Assembly: GCF_036010325.1 (NCBI RefSeq)
Contig: NZ_CP108549.1
Location: 5,456,001-5,520,000, forward strand
From: Streptomyces sp. NBC_01210
GTDB taxonomy: Bacteria; Actinomycetota; Actinomycetes; Streptomycetales; Streptomycetaceae
Direction of reading: 5' to 3'
Length of the DNA stretch: 64,000 bases
Position numbers and translations under genes: made by a program. The notes under the pieces were generated by a model. The model was not told where the DNA came from, made no database searches, and was given only the letters and a program-made list of their open reading frames with translations. Each line of letters opens with the position of its first letter. Positions within the stretch are counted from its first letter, which is position 1. This document shows, piece after piece, positions 26,501 to 34,816 of this stretch.

Positions 26501-28268
26501 CCTCGCCGGGGCGTGGCTCACGTACTACGCACGGGCGCTGGGCGTCCGTATCGGCGAGGGCGTCGATCTGCACGCCCTGCCGCCGGTGACCGGCATGCTG
26601 CGGCTCGGCAAGGGCTGCGCGGTCGAGCCCGAGGTGGATCTGTCCGGGCACTGGCTCGACGGCGACCGGCTGCATATCGGCGCCGTCCGTATCGGTGCCG
26701 GAGCCACCGTCGGCGCCCGCAGCACGCTCTTCCCCGGCGCGCGGATCGGCAAGCGGGCCGAGATCGCCCCCGGGTCGGGTGTGACGGGCGCGGTCCCGGC
26801 CGGCGAGCGCTGGGCCGGCGTGCCGGCGGCCCGCAAGGGCAAGGCCAACCGCCGTCTGCCCGACGGCCGCCCGCTGCGCAAGCGTCGCTGGACGGCGGTC
26901 TACACGCTCACCTCGCTGGTGCTCGGGCTGCTGCCCGCACTCGCGGCGCTGCCCGGCCTGCTGGTGGTCGGCCTGTTTGTGCACGGCCGGACCGGCCTCG
27001 GCCAGGCGCTGACGGCCGCGCTGACCGCCGTACCGCTCGCGACGGTCGTCTCCATGATCACGTACGCGCTGATCGTTCTCGCCGGTGTGCGCCTGCTCAG
27101 CATCGGGCTGCGCGAGGGCTACCACCCCGTCCACGGCCGGATCGCCTGGCAGGCGTGGGCGACCGAGCGGCTGATGGACATGGCCCGGGTGCACCTCTTC
27201 CCGCTGTACGCGAGCCTGTTCACGCCCGTGTGGCTGCGGGCGCTGGGCATGAAGGTGGGCCGCGGCGTCGAGGCGTCGACCGTGCTGGCGCTGCCCGCGA
27301 TGACGACGGTCGGCGACGGCGCGTTCCTCGCCGACGACACGATGGTCGCCTCGTACGAACTCGGCGGCGGCTGGCTGCGGATCGCCGAGGCGCGGGTGGG
27401 CAAGCGGGCCTTCCTCGGCAACTCCGGTATGACGGCCGCGGGCCGCTCCGTGCCCAAGCGCGGCCTGGTCGGCGTGCTGTCGTCGACCCCGAAGCGGGCG
27501 AAGGCGGGCAGCTCCTGGCTCGGTATGCCGCCGATGAAGCTGCCGCGGGCGGCCGAGGGAGGCGATCAGAGCCGTACCTTCGACCCGCCGAAGCGGCTGA
27601 AGTGGGCACGCGCGACCGTCGAGATCTGCCGGATCGTGCCGGTCATGTGCAGCGTGGCGCTCGCCGTACTCGCGCTCGCCGCCTTCGAGCTGCTGGCCGA
27701 CCGCCTCGGCCTCGCGCTCGCGGTGCTGAGCGGCGGCGCGGTGCTGCTCGCCGGCGGAGTGGTGGCCTGTGCCGTCGCGATCGCGGCGAAGTGGCTGCTC
27801 GTCGGCCGCTTCCGGGCGGTGGAGCACCCGTTGTGGTCCTCCTTCGTATGGCGCAACGAGCTCGCGGACACCTTTGTGGAGGTGCTCGCCGTGCCGTGGC
27901 TGGTCGGCGCGACCGCCGGCACACCGCTGATGAACCTGTGGCTGCGCGGGCTCGGCGCCCGCATCGGCCGCGGAGCCTGGTGCGAGACGTACTGGCTGCC
28001 GGAGGCCGACCTGGTCACCGTCGGCGTCGGTGCGAGCGTCAATCGCGGCTGTGTTGTGCAGACGCACCTCTTCCACGACCGGATCATGCGCATGGACAAT
28101 GTCGTTCTCGGAACGGGCGCGACGCTCGGTCCGCACGGAATCGCGCTGCCCGGCGCGGTCATCGGCGCCCGGGCCGCGGTCGGTCCGGCGTCGCTCGTGA
28201 TGCGTGGTGAGCGAGTGCCCGCGGGCACCCGCTGGCTGGGTAATCCGATCGCGGCGTGGAAGCCGTAG
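23595..28268 (+). CDS. Pls/PosA-type non-alpha poly-amino-acid synthetase
   Basis: 1557 aa. An adenylation domain spans about 30-770: A3 IIFTSGSTGKPKG near 192, A4 VAFDASCEEMW, A5 NTYGPTEATV, A8 ADEQIKLGGRRIELGEI near 433, A10 TRTSGKVDRAALP near 753. A carrier domain has S814 in SGGGSLAAAQ. The C-terminal half (about 870-1557) has six membrane helices alternating with three hexapeptide-rich soluble domains (for example GVRIGEGVDL, GMKVGRGVEA, GARIGRGAWC). This A-T-(TM/soluble)3 plan is that of epsilon-poly-lysine synthetases, which polymerise a diamino acid without condensation domains. Residues about 485-735, between A8 and A10, are an unusual Ala/Gly/Val insert containing a tandem repeat. 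The substrate cannot be read safely. Confidence 0.88.
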   Translation: MTMAPESPALLDPLLDEAPAPALFTAGGAASERTLLDILDETARRHPDAPAVDDGDAPLTYRALLDEVESLRLRLAAAGIGIGDRVGVRVPSGTADLYVSILAVLAAGAAYVPVDAEDPDERAELVFTEAAVSAVIGAGRAIEPFGTAAGAAGAGPGPEGAPGGAAASRPGPEGAPRAAAASRPGPDDDAWIIFTSGSTGKPKGVAVSHRSAAAFVDAEARIFLAKEPLGPDDRVLAGLSVAFDASCEEMWLAWRHGACLVPAPRSLVRTGLDLGPWLVEQRITVVSTVPTLAALWPAEALDDVRLLIFGGEACPPELAERMAVTGREVWNTYGPTEATVVACAAPLTGEGPVRIGLPLDGWALAVVDGAGDLVPMGETGELVIGGVGLARYLDAGKDAEKYAPLPALGWARAYRSGDLVRAEEDGLLFVGRADEQIKLGGRRIELGEIDAALQALPGVAGAAAAVRTTAGGHQLLVGYVVPSEPAAGRPAAGDLAIADTADGAGCAAPGLVDGPASAPVADADVPGAPGIGAVADRADSAHASNDGGVGAAPSPSGLVSAAGRDADAGVGVSDGVGFAVRSFVGEGAVGSSVHPGARGLVSAAGRDADAGARVPDGVGFAARGFVGEAAAGSPVHSGARGLVSAAGRDADAGARVPDGVGPVARSFVGEVAAGPSVDSGAPGPVSAAGTDADAGAASGAAGGTRPADAPDVVAGALPLDADSFDQADALARLRKELPAALVPLLAVVDTLPTRTSGKVDRAALPWPLPALDIPATGQAELTATEAWLAEQWTDLLGAPVNSPDADFFASGGGSLAAAQLVSRIRERYAAGSVGDIYQNPTLGALARTLEAPSAGAAPERDVRPVPRLTGVAQVLLMLPLLGVAGLRWGVVAAAVSNVIGLPWAPTVSWWWVALGWLLLVSPPGRIVIAAGSARLLLRGLRPGTYRRGGSAHLRLWTAERLAELSGATSLAGAWLTYYARALGVRIGEGVDLHALPPVTGMLRLGKGCAVEPEVDLSGHWLDGDRLHIGAVRIGAGATVGARSTLFPGARIGKRAEIAPGSGVTGAVPAGERWAGVPAARKGKANRRLPDGRPLRKRRWTAVYTLTSLVLGLLPALAALPGLLVVGLFVHGRTGLGQALTAALTAVPLATVVSMITYALIVLAGVRLLSIGLREGYHPVHGRIAWQAWATERLMDMARVHLFPLYASLFTPVWLRALGMKVGRGVEASTVLALPAMTTVGDGAFLADDTMVASYELGGGWLRIAEARVGKRAFLGNSGMTAAGRSVPKRGLVGVLSSTPKRAKAGSSWLGMPPMKLPRAAEGGDQSRTFDPPKRLKWARATVEICRIVPVMCSVALAVLALAAFELLADRLGLALAVLSGGAVLLAGGVVACAVAIAAKWLLVGRFRAVEHPLWSSFVWRNELADTFVEVLAVPWLVGATAGTPLMNLWLRGLGARIGRGAWCETYWLPEADLVTVGVGASVNRGCVVQTHLFHDRIMRMDNVVLGTGATLGPHGIALPGAVIGARAAVGPASLVMRGERVPAGTRWLGNPIAAWKP
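25263..25682 (+). repeat. 126-bp tandem repeat inside the synthetase gene
   Basis: Copies begin at 25263, 25389, 25515 and 25641, each exactly 126 bp apart; the first three are full and the fourth is cut after about 40 bp. Each encodes a 42-residue unit starting GLVSAAGRDADAG and containing DGVGF-A-R-FVGE. The copies are nearly identical, which points to recent expansion. The repeat keeps the reading frame. Confidence 0.95.
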
Positions 28269-28330
28269 CAGAACACGCGCAAGACAGGTAAGACGGGCGA
28301 GACCGGCAAAACGAGCAAGACGAGCAAGAC
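28269..28330 (+). repeat. short degenerate GCAAGAC-type repeat
   Basis: The spacer between the synthetase and peptidase genes is built of imperfect 9-10 bp units (acgagcaag, acgggcgag, accggcaaa). It looks like slippage-derived filler with no evident function. Confidence 0.5.
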
Positions 28331-28347
28331 GCAGAGGACGCACAAGG

Positions 28348-29655
28348 GTGACGGATTCGTACCTGCCGCAGCACGGCGACAGCGGCTACCGGACGACGGA
28401 GTACGACCTGGAGCTGGACTACCGCCCGCACGCGGGCCGGCTCTCCGGCCGGGCCAGGATCACCGCCGTCGCCCGGCGCCCGCTGTCCGAAGTCGTCCTG
28501 GATCTGGGCCCGTTCCGGATCAACCGCGTCACGGTGGACGGCGCCCGCCCGGCCCGGTACACGCACCGCGCCGACAAGCTGCGCGTACGGCCCGCCAGGC
28601 CGCTGCGCGCCGGGGCGCCCTTCACCGTCGAGGTGCGCTACACCGGCGTCCCCCGCCCCGTCCGCACGCGCGACTGGGGCGACCTCGGCTGGGAGCAGCT
28701 GGAGGAGGGGGCGCTGGTGGCCTCCCAGCCGAGCGGTGCCCGGTCCTGGTTCCCGTGCAACGACCGCCCGGACGACAAGGCCGTCTACCGGATCGCGGTG
28801 ACCACTCCATCGCCGTACACCGTGGTCGCCAACGGCTCCCTCGTCTCCCGGACGATCAGTGCCTCCACCACCACCTGGGTGTACGAGCAGTCGGCGCCGA
28901 TGGCCAGCTATCTCGCGACCGTCCAGATCGGACCGTACGAACTGGTCGACGTGGCGCATGCCGGGCGGGTGCCGCAGCCGGCCGCCGTGCCCCGCGGGCT
29001 GCTCAAGCGCTTCGAGTACGACTTCGCCCGGCAGCCGCAGATGATGACGGCCTTCACGGACCTCTTCGGCCCCTACCCCTTCGACGACTACGCGGTCGTG
29101 GTGGTGGACGAGGAACTGGACGTGCCCGTCGAGGCGCAGGGCCTGTCGATCTTCGGCGCCAACCATGTGGACGGGCGGCGCGGCAGCGAGCGTCTGGTCG
29201 CGCACGAGCTGGCCCACCAGTGGTTCGGCAACAGTCTGACCGTCGCCGACTGGCGGGACATCTGGCTCAACGAAGGCTTCGCGAAGTACGCGGAGTGGCT
29301 GTGGTCCGAGGTGTCGGGCGGGCCGTCGGCGGCGGCTCTCGCGGCCAAGTCCCGGGCCCGACTCGCCCTGATGCGGCAGGACATCAAGATCGGCGATCCG
29401 GGCCTGCGGCGGCTGTTCGACGACCAGGTCTACGAGCGCGGCGGCCTCACGCTGCATGCGCTGCGTACGGTGATCGGACACGCGGCCTTCGTGGCGGTGC
29501 TGCGCGAGTGGACCGCGACCCATCGGCACGGCACCGTGACCACCGAGGAGTTCATCGCCCTCGCGCAGCGGCACTCGGCGCATCCGCTCGACGGGCTCTT
29601 CAGGATGTGGCTGTACGACGAGAAGCTCCCGGCCCTGCCGCAGCCGCGGCGCTGA
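28348..29655 (+). CDS. M1 family metallopeptidase
   Basis: 435 aa, shorter than classical M1 aminopeptidases because the C-terminal helical domain is missing. The N-terminal beta domain covers about 1-240. The zinc site is HELAH (H286, E287, H290) plus E309 in NEGFAKY. In place of the exopeptidase GxMEN motif the equivalent stretch is VEAQGLSIFG. GTG start at 28348 has an AGAGGAC site about 10 nt upstream; in-frame codons further up overlap the synthetase. It lies 79 bp after the synthetase, a pairing that recurs in my recollection of other streptomycetes, so a role in handling the polymer or its product is possible. Confidence 0.88.
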   Translation: MTDSYLPQHGDSGYRTTEYDLELDYRPHAGRLSGRARITAVARRPLSEVVLDLGPFRINRVTVDGARPARYTHRADKLRVRPARPLRAGAPFTVEVRYTGVPRPVRTRDWGDLGWEQLEEGALVASQPSGARSWFPCNDRPDDKAVYRIAVTTPSPYTVVANGSLVSRTISASTTTWVYEQSAPMASYLATVQIGPYELVDVAHAGRVPQPAAVPRGLLKRFEYDFARQPQMMTAFTDLFGPYPFDDYAVVVVDEELDVPVEAQGLSIFGANHVDGRRGSERLVAHELAHQWFGNSLTVADWRDIWLNEGFAKYAEWLWSEVSGGPSAAALAAKSRARLALMRQDIKIGDPGLRRLFDDQVYERGGLTLHALRTVIGHAAFVAVLREWTATHRHGTVTTEEFIALAQRHSAHPLDGLFRMWLYDEKLPALPQPRR

Positions 29656-29718
29656 GGGGTTGGGCGGTCCTGGTCGCCTGCGGCGGGCCCCCGGGCCCCG
29701 TACGCCGGCGGGACACAT

Positions 29719-29764
29719 CAGCCTCGCCGGCGATTGATGCGCGAGGTCCGGGGCGGAGCCCCGG
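29719..29764. repeat. dispersed Streptomyces intergenic repeat with hairpin
   Basis: The sequence cagcctcgccggcgattgat and the following ggtccggggcggagccccgg resemble a repeat seen between many Streptomyces genes (CAGCC-CCGGCG-TTGA-GAG-GTCCGGGGCGGAGCCCCG). Its end forms a 7-bp hairpin, CCGGGGC-gga-GCCCCGG, which could terminate transcription from both convergent neighbours. Confidence 0.6.
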
Positions 29765-30163
29765 TCATGGGCGGGCCGCGCGCCAGTCGCGTACGACAGC
29801 CTCGACGTCGAAGGGTTTGAGCCCCAGCGGCGGGCCCGGCGGCGGGCGGCGGATCGCCGCTTCGATCTTCTCGTTGACCTCGGTGAGGATGCGCCGTACC
29901 CGGTCTTCCGTCGCGGCGCTGTCGACCGCCTCCCGCGCATCTTCGGCCTCCTTGCGCAGGGCGAGCGTCGGAGGCAGGACGGAGACGCCCTCGCGGTGCA
30001 ACTTGCCCTTGACCCACCACAGTTCGTCGTACGGGGCGCTGTCGTCCGGCAGCGGCTTTCCGAAGCCGGCCAGGGACGAGAAGTCGCCGCGGTCGGTCGC
30101 TTCCCGGATCTGCCTGTCCACCCACGACTCGAAGCTGACGCCGGGGGGTTTGCGCTCGGTCAC
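29765..30163 (-). CDS. DUF1992 (DnaJ-homologue-subfamily-C-member-28-like) protein
   Basis: 132 aa. The conserved DUF1992 core is visible: SFESWVDRQIREATDRGDFS, LAGFGKPLP and the later NEKIEAAIRR. No J domain is present. GTG start at 30163 is supported by GAGGAG 6 nt upstream. A longer reading to 30250 is not supported. Function unknown. Confidence 0.85.
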   Translation of the reverse strand: MTERKPPGVSFESWVDRQIREATDRGDFSSLAGFGKPLPDDSAPYDELWWVKGKLHREGVSVLPPTLALRKEAEDAREAVDSAATEDRVRRILTEVNEKIEAAIRRPPPGPPLGLKPFDVEAVVRDWRAARP

Positions 30164-30254
30164 GGTCGGCTCCTCACGTCTCGTCCTTCCATCGTAGGAG
30201 CGGAGCGTGCGGTGACCGGAAAGGCCGCCCCCGGTATACCCCGGGTACAAAGGC

Positions 30255-30286
30255 AGGAGCCCCGATCCATACGGAACGGGGCTCCT
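30255..30286 (-). terminator. hairpin terminator of the cold-shock gene
   Basis: AGGAGCCCCG pairs with CGGGGCTCCT over a 12-base loop. On the minus strand the hairpin is followed by GCCTTTGT. It lies 41 bp beyond the cold-shock stop. Confidence 0.75.
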
Positions 30287-30326
30287 TGGTACTGCTGAGT
30301 CGTGCGCGATCGCCGACCCTGGCTGA

Positions 30327-30530
30327 CTAGGCCGGGGTGACGTTCTCCGCCTGCGGGCCCTTCGGGCCCTGGGTGACGTCGAAGTTCACGACCTGGTTCT
30401 CCTCGAGAGAGCGGAAACCAGACGCGTTGATCGCGGAGTAGTGGACGAAGACATCCGGGCCGCCGCCGTCCTGGGCGATGAAGCCGAAGCCCTTTTCAGC
30501 GTTGAACCACTTGACGGTTCCGGTAGCCAT
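30327..30530 (-). CDS. cold-shock domain protein (CspA family)
   Basis: 67-aa single OB-fold RNA/DNA chaperone. RNP1 is KGFGFI and RNP2 is VFVHYSAI; the start [10 protein letters not shown] is canonical. GGAGG lies 6 nt upstream. The long in-frame extension to 30575 is the 5' UTR, not protein. It is the Streptomyces cold-shock gene that lies divergent from mqnA. A hairpin with a T-rich tail sits in its leader. Confidence 0.96.
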   Translation of the reverse strand: MATGTVKWFNAEKGFGFIAQDGGGPDVFVHYSAINASGFRSLEENQVVNFDVTQGPKGPQAENVTPA

Positions 30531-30594
30531 AAGCCCTCCTTGGGCCAAAGGGTTGCCCTGCTCCAGAACCTGCAAGAAGTCTGAAAACTACAAA

Positions 30595-30622
30595 AGCCTG
30601 CGGGTTACATGCTCCGCAGGCT
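30595..30622 (-). promoter_or_regulatory. terminator-like hairpin in the cold-shock 5' leader
   Basis: On the minus strand AGCCTGCGG pairs perfectly with CCGCAGGCT (9 bp, 10-base loop) and is followed by TTTGTAGTTTTC. This intrinsic-terminator shape lies 65-92 nt upstream of the cold-shock start codon, so it could act as an attenuator or a temperature-sensitive structure, or block antisense reading from the mqnA side. Confidence 0.6.
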
Positions 30623-30820
30623 CTGTACTGCAAGGGAAACCAAACTGCAACTTGCGTCGAGCCTAGCACGCAGCGTGTGCGCAGCGGTAGAGGGAAAGAT
30701 CACGTCACCCGTGAGTTTGATGAGACCCAAATCGGCTGACGGTGCAGCTCGGACGGGGGGCAGGAAGTCGTACGGCGTCGGCCCGGCCCCGACGCAGTCA
30801 ACAGCGGGCCGCGGGTCTAG

Positions 30821-31705
<885 letters not shown>

Positions 31706-31752
31706 CGGTCCGCGGGGTGGGACCGTCCACGGGTGGAACCGGGCCGGGCGGT

Positions 31753-32805
31753 CTACGAGGCGGGGATGGGGGCCTGCATGTGCTCGCTGATCCACTGGAT
31801 GGTCCCGTCCTCCATGCCCTTCACATAGGTCTTGGCGTTGTGCTCGCCGCCCTGGATGATCTGCAGGCGGGTCTTCACCGGGCCTTTGCCGTAGTTCCGG
31901 ATGAAGTGCTTGAGGTTGTTCATCCCGCGCTCCTTGGTGCCTATCTGGAACGCGAGACAGACGTCCTTGTCCTTGCCTGCGGGCATGGTGGAAAGGGCCT
32001 TCGCGAGCTTCTCCGGGTTGTTGGCCGCCTGCTCCTTCGTGTGGCTGCCCCAGAGCGGGGAGTCGGGCACGGTGTCCGGGCCGGAAGCGATCACGGCCTT
32101 GAACTTGTCCGGGTGCTGAAGTACGGACTTCAGGCCGACGAATGCGCCGGACGACGATCCCATGAAGGCCCAGCCGTCGCGGGACTTGAAGGTACGGAAA
32201 TTGGCCTTCACGAAGTCGGGCACGTCCTCGCTCATCCAGGTGCCCATTTTCGGCTGCCCCGGTATGTCGCTGCCGTCGTAGTAGTACTTGGCGTCCGGAT
32301 TGAGTACCGGCATCACCACGATGAACGGGAGGCTCTTGCCTTCCTTCGACCACTTGCTGATGCTGCTCTGCAGCTTGAGGTCGGTGCCCATCCAGTAGTT
32401 CTTCGGATAGCCGTTGCCGCCGGGCAGGGCTATCAGTACGGGGAAACCGCTGTTCGCGTACTGAGGATCGAAGTACTGCTTCGGCGCCCACACCCATACC
32501 TTGCCCGTGAAACCGGACTTGGCGCCTTCCACCGTGGTGACGCCGATCTTCGTGCCGTCGTCCAGGGTGTTCTGCGTGGTGAACGAGGCCTTCGGGCCGG
32601 TCGGCATCAGGGTCTTCGCGGAGGCTTCGTTCGCCGCCGTGCCGCCGTTGCTGTCCTGTGCGCCGCCGCCCGACTGACCGGCGGCGGGGGCCTTGGCGCT
32701 GGGGCCGTCGAAGGAGACCGGATCGCCTTCGTCCGAGCAGCCGGCGACGAGCGCGACAGAGCCGATGGCGACGGCGGCTATGAGGGCCTTGGACAGGCGT
32801 TTCAT
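31753..32805 (-). CDS. secreted esterase-like lipoprotein (alpha/beta hydrolase)
   Basis: 350 aa. Lipobox LVAGC with C23, then a Gly/Ala/Ser linker and an esterase-D/antigen-85-type hydrolase domain (about 85-350). The nucleophile is S218 in GSSSG; an oxyanion stretch is ALPGGNGYP, and QGGEHN supplies a likely catalytic His. Substrate unknown. ATG 32805 is chosen because it gives the lipoprotein signal; the frame stays open to 32937 without one. Divergent from the kinase gene. Confidence 0.85.
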   Translation of the reverse strand: MKRLSKALIAAVAIGSVALVAGCSDEGDPVSFDGPSAKAPAAGQSGGGAQDSNGGTAANEASAKTLMPTGPKASFTTQNTLDDGTKIGVTTVEGAKSGFTGKVWVWAPKQYFDPQYANSGFPVLIALPGGNGYPKNYWMGTDLKLQSSISKWSKEGKSLPFIVVMPVLNPDAKYYYDGSDIPGQPKMGTWMSEDVPDFVKANFRTFKSRDGWAFMGSSSGAFVGLKSVLQHPDKFKAVIASGPDTVPDSPLWGSHTKEQAANNPEKLAKALSTMPAGKDKDVCLAFQIGTKERGMNNLKHFIRNYGKGPVKTRLQIIQGGEHNAKTYVKGMEDGTIQWISEHMQAPIPAS

Positions 32806-32948
32806 GGAAGGCTCCGAGGGTTCTGGCACCGTCGGCACGGACGGTTTCGGACAACACGTGTGAATTACGCCCAGGGAGACGGCGGTTGGCTCTGTTCGGT
32901 TGGCTCCGCGGCGGCGGGAATCCTCGTGATGCGGCACACGGCGGGCCC

Positions 32949-33004
32949 TAGGCTGAAGCGCAGCACGCGCAATACAAGGCTAAAACGCGAGGTAATCGGG
33001 GGAG
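32949..33004 (+). promoter_or_regulatory. putative -10 element and RBS of the kinase gene
   Basis: TAGGCT at about 32949 fits a vegetative -10 hexamer, and GGGGGAG at 32998-33004 lies 5 nt before the ATG. No clear -35 was found. The 204-bp gap is shared with the divergent esterase gene. Confidence 0.4.
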
Positions 33005-33009
33005 TGCAG

Positions 33010-34677
33010 ATGCAGCCGCTGGACCCGGGCGATCCGCAGAACATCGGTGCGTACCGGCTGCTCGGCAGGCTCGGAGCGGGCGGAATGGGCCGCGTCTATC
33101 TGGGGCGCAGCGCCGGTGGCCGTACGGTCGCGGTGAAGGTCGTCCATCCGCATTTCGCGCTCGACGAGGAGTTCCGGGCGCGGTTCAGGCGTGAGGTGGA
33201 GGCGGCGCGGCGGGTCGGCGGGGAGTGGACGGCGCCGGTGCTGGACGCCGACCCGGAGGCGTCCGTGCCGTGGGTCGCCACCGGCTATGTGGCCGGTCCG
33301 GCCCTGTCCCAGGCGGTGACCTCGCACGGTCCGCTGCCCGTCCGTTCGGTACGGGTGCTGGGCGCCGGACTCGCGCAGGCGCTGGCGGCCGTGCATGCGC
33401 TGGAGCTGGTGCACCGGGATGTGAAGCCGTCCAATGTGCTGCTCACGCTGGACGGTCCGCGGCTGATCGACTTCGGGATCGCCCGGGCCACCGACGGCAC
33501 CGCCTCGCTCACCTCCACCGGGGTCTCGGTCGGCTCACCCGGCTATATGTCGCCGGAGCAGATCCTCGGCAAGGGCGTCACGGCAGCGGCCGATGTCTTC
33601 TCCCTGGGCGCGGTCCTGGCGTACGCGGCGACGGGCGAGGCACCCTTCCCGGGCGACTCCTCGGCCGCGCTGCTCTACAAGGTGGTGCACGAGGAGCCCG
33701 AACTGGGTTCACTCGAGGGCGACTTGCGGGAGCTGGTCGCCGACTGCCTCGCCAAGGAGCCGGCGGCGCGGCCCGCGCCGGCCGAGATCGCGAGCAGGAT
33801 CGGGCCCGGTGGGGCGGCCGGACCGGTCGGGGCAGGGTGGCTGCCCGGACCGCTGGTGGAGCAGGTCAGCAGGGCGGCGGTGACGCTGCTGAACCTGGAG
33901 CCTTCGGCGGACCCGGTGGTGTCGGGGCCGGTGGCGTTCAGCAGCCCGGCGGTCGGGGTCTTCGGCCCGCCGGTGGAGCCGCCCCAGGACGCTCCGCCGA
34001 AGACAGGGGGCGCCTCCAACGGGCGGTTGTCCCTGTCGGTGACGGCCGACTCCGTACCGACGGAGTCCGCTGCCCCGGGCGCACGCCGGGGCCGGAAGGT
34101 GAGCTGCACGGTGGCCCTGGCGGTGGCGGGTGCGCTCGCCGGCGTGACGGTGGGCGGCGCGGTGCTGTTCGATCTGCTCCCGGGCGAGAACGACAAGGGC
34201 AGCGACACGGCGGCCCGACCGCCGGCCAGCAGCCCGTCGGCGCCGGACGGTTCGTCGGCCGAGCCGGGCGAGCCGGGTGAGTCGGGCGAGCCGGGTGAGC
34301 CGGGCGAGCCGGTGAAGGAGGTGCCGAAGGCCTTCATCGGCGCCTGGAAGGGGCCGTTCGACGTCGACCTCGCCGGCAGCAGGATCAGCGCCGGGACCTT
34401 CAGGGTCGTGATCGGCACCGGGAAGGCGGGCGCGAAGATCGGCACGGTCACCCAGTTCGACCTCCTGGGGGAATTCGCCTGCGAGGACAACCTGGTGCTG
34501 CGGAGCGCGACCGCGACGGAACTGGTCGCCGACGGCAAGTCCAGCGGCAAGGCGGGAAACCACTGCACGCCGGGCACGCACACGGTGAAGCTGCGACTCA
34601 CCGGAGCCCGTCTGCAGTACACGTCCCAGGAACCACGGGCGGGCGACCCGCGCGCGCTGCTGGACCGGGAGCAGTGA
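33010..34677 (+). CDS. membrane Ser/Thr protein kinase (PknB/Hanks type)
   Basis: 555 aa. Kinase domain 1-265: glycine loop GAGGMGRV (22-29), K43, catalytic HRD at 135-137 with the KPSN that follows, DFG 154-156, activation-loop end SPGYMSPEQ. A linker leads to one transmembrane helix (about 366-390), then an extracytoplasmic Pro/Ser/Glu linker with EPGEPGESGEPGEPGEP (418-434) and a sensor-like domain of about 115 residues with two cysteines (FACEDN, NHCTPG). No PASTA repeats. The frame extends upstream to 31717 antisense to the esterase, but only the ATG at 33010 has a ribosome site. Confidence 0.93.
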   Translation: MQPLDPGDPQNIGAYRLLGRLGAGGMGRVYLGRSAGGRTVAVKVVHPHFALDEEFRARFRREVEAARRVGGEWTAPVLDADPEASVPWVATGYVAGPALSQAVTSHGPLPVRSVRVLGAGLAQALAAVHALELVHRDVKPSNVLLTLDGPRLIDFGIARATDGTASLTSTGVSVGSPGYMSPEQILGKGVTAAADVFSLGAVLAYAATGEAPFPGDSSAALLYKVVHEEPELGSLEGDLRELVADCLAKEPAARPAPAEIASRIGPGGAAGPVGAGWLPGPLVEQVSRAAVTLLNLEPSADPVVSGPVAFSSPAVGVFGPPVEPPQDAPPKTGGASNGRLSLSVTADSVPTESAAPGARRGRKVSCTVALAVAGALAGVTVGGAVLFDLLPGENDKGSDTAARPPASSPSAPDGSSAEPGEPGESGEPGEPGEPVKEVPKAFIGAWKGPFDVDLAGSRISAGTFRVVIGTGKAGAKIGTVTQFDLLGEFACEDNLVLRSATATELVADGKSSGKAGNHCTPGTHTVKLRLTGARLQYTSQEPRAGDPRALLDREQ

Positions 34678-34816
34678 CCGGGCGGGCTGACCGGCCGGCC
34701 CCGGAGCGGTGACCGGCTGCCGTGCCTCCCGACCGCGCCCGCGGATCGCGACAACGGCTGGCGTAGGCTGGATCGGCCCGCAGATGCTCTGAAACACCGC
34801 CGAAAGGTGACGCCCG

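Noticed and set aside
23868..28343. A 1491-codon open frame on the minus strand opposite the Pls-type synthetase.
   Set aside because: It is a codon-bias shadow of a high-GC gene: Arg/Gly/His-rich with no domain, while the plus strand has a complete synthetase architecture.
31717..33009. In-frame extension of the Ser/Thr kinase by about 430 codons upstream.
   Set aside because: It runs antisense through the esterase lipoprotein gene and lacks any domain. The ATG at 33010 has a GGGGGAG site and begins a normal kinase N-terminus.
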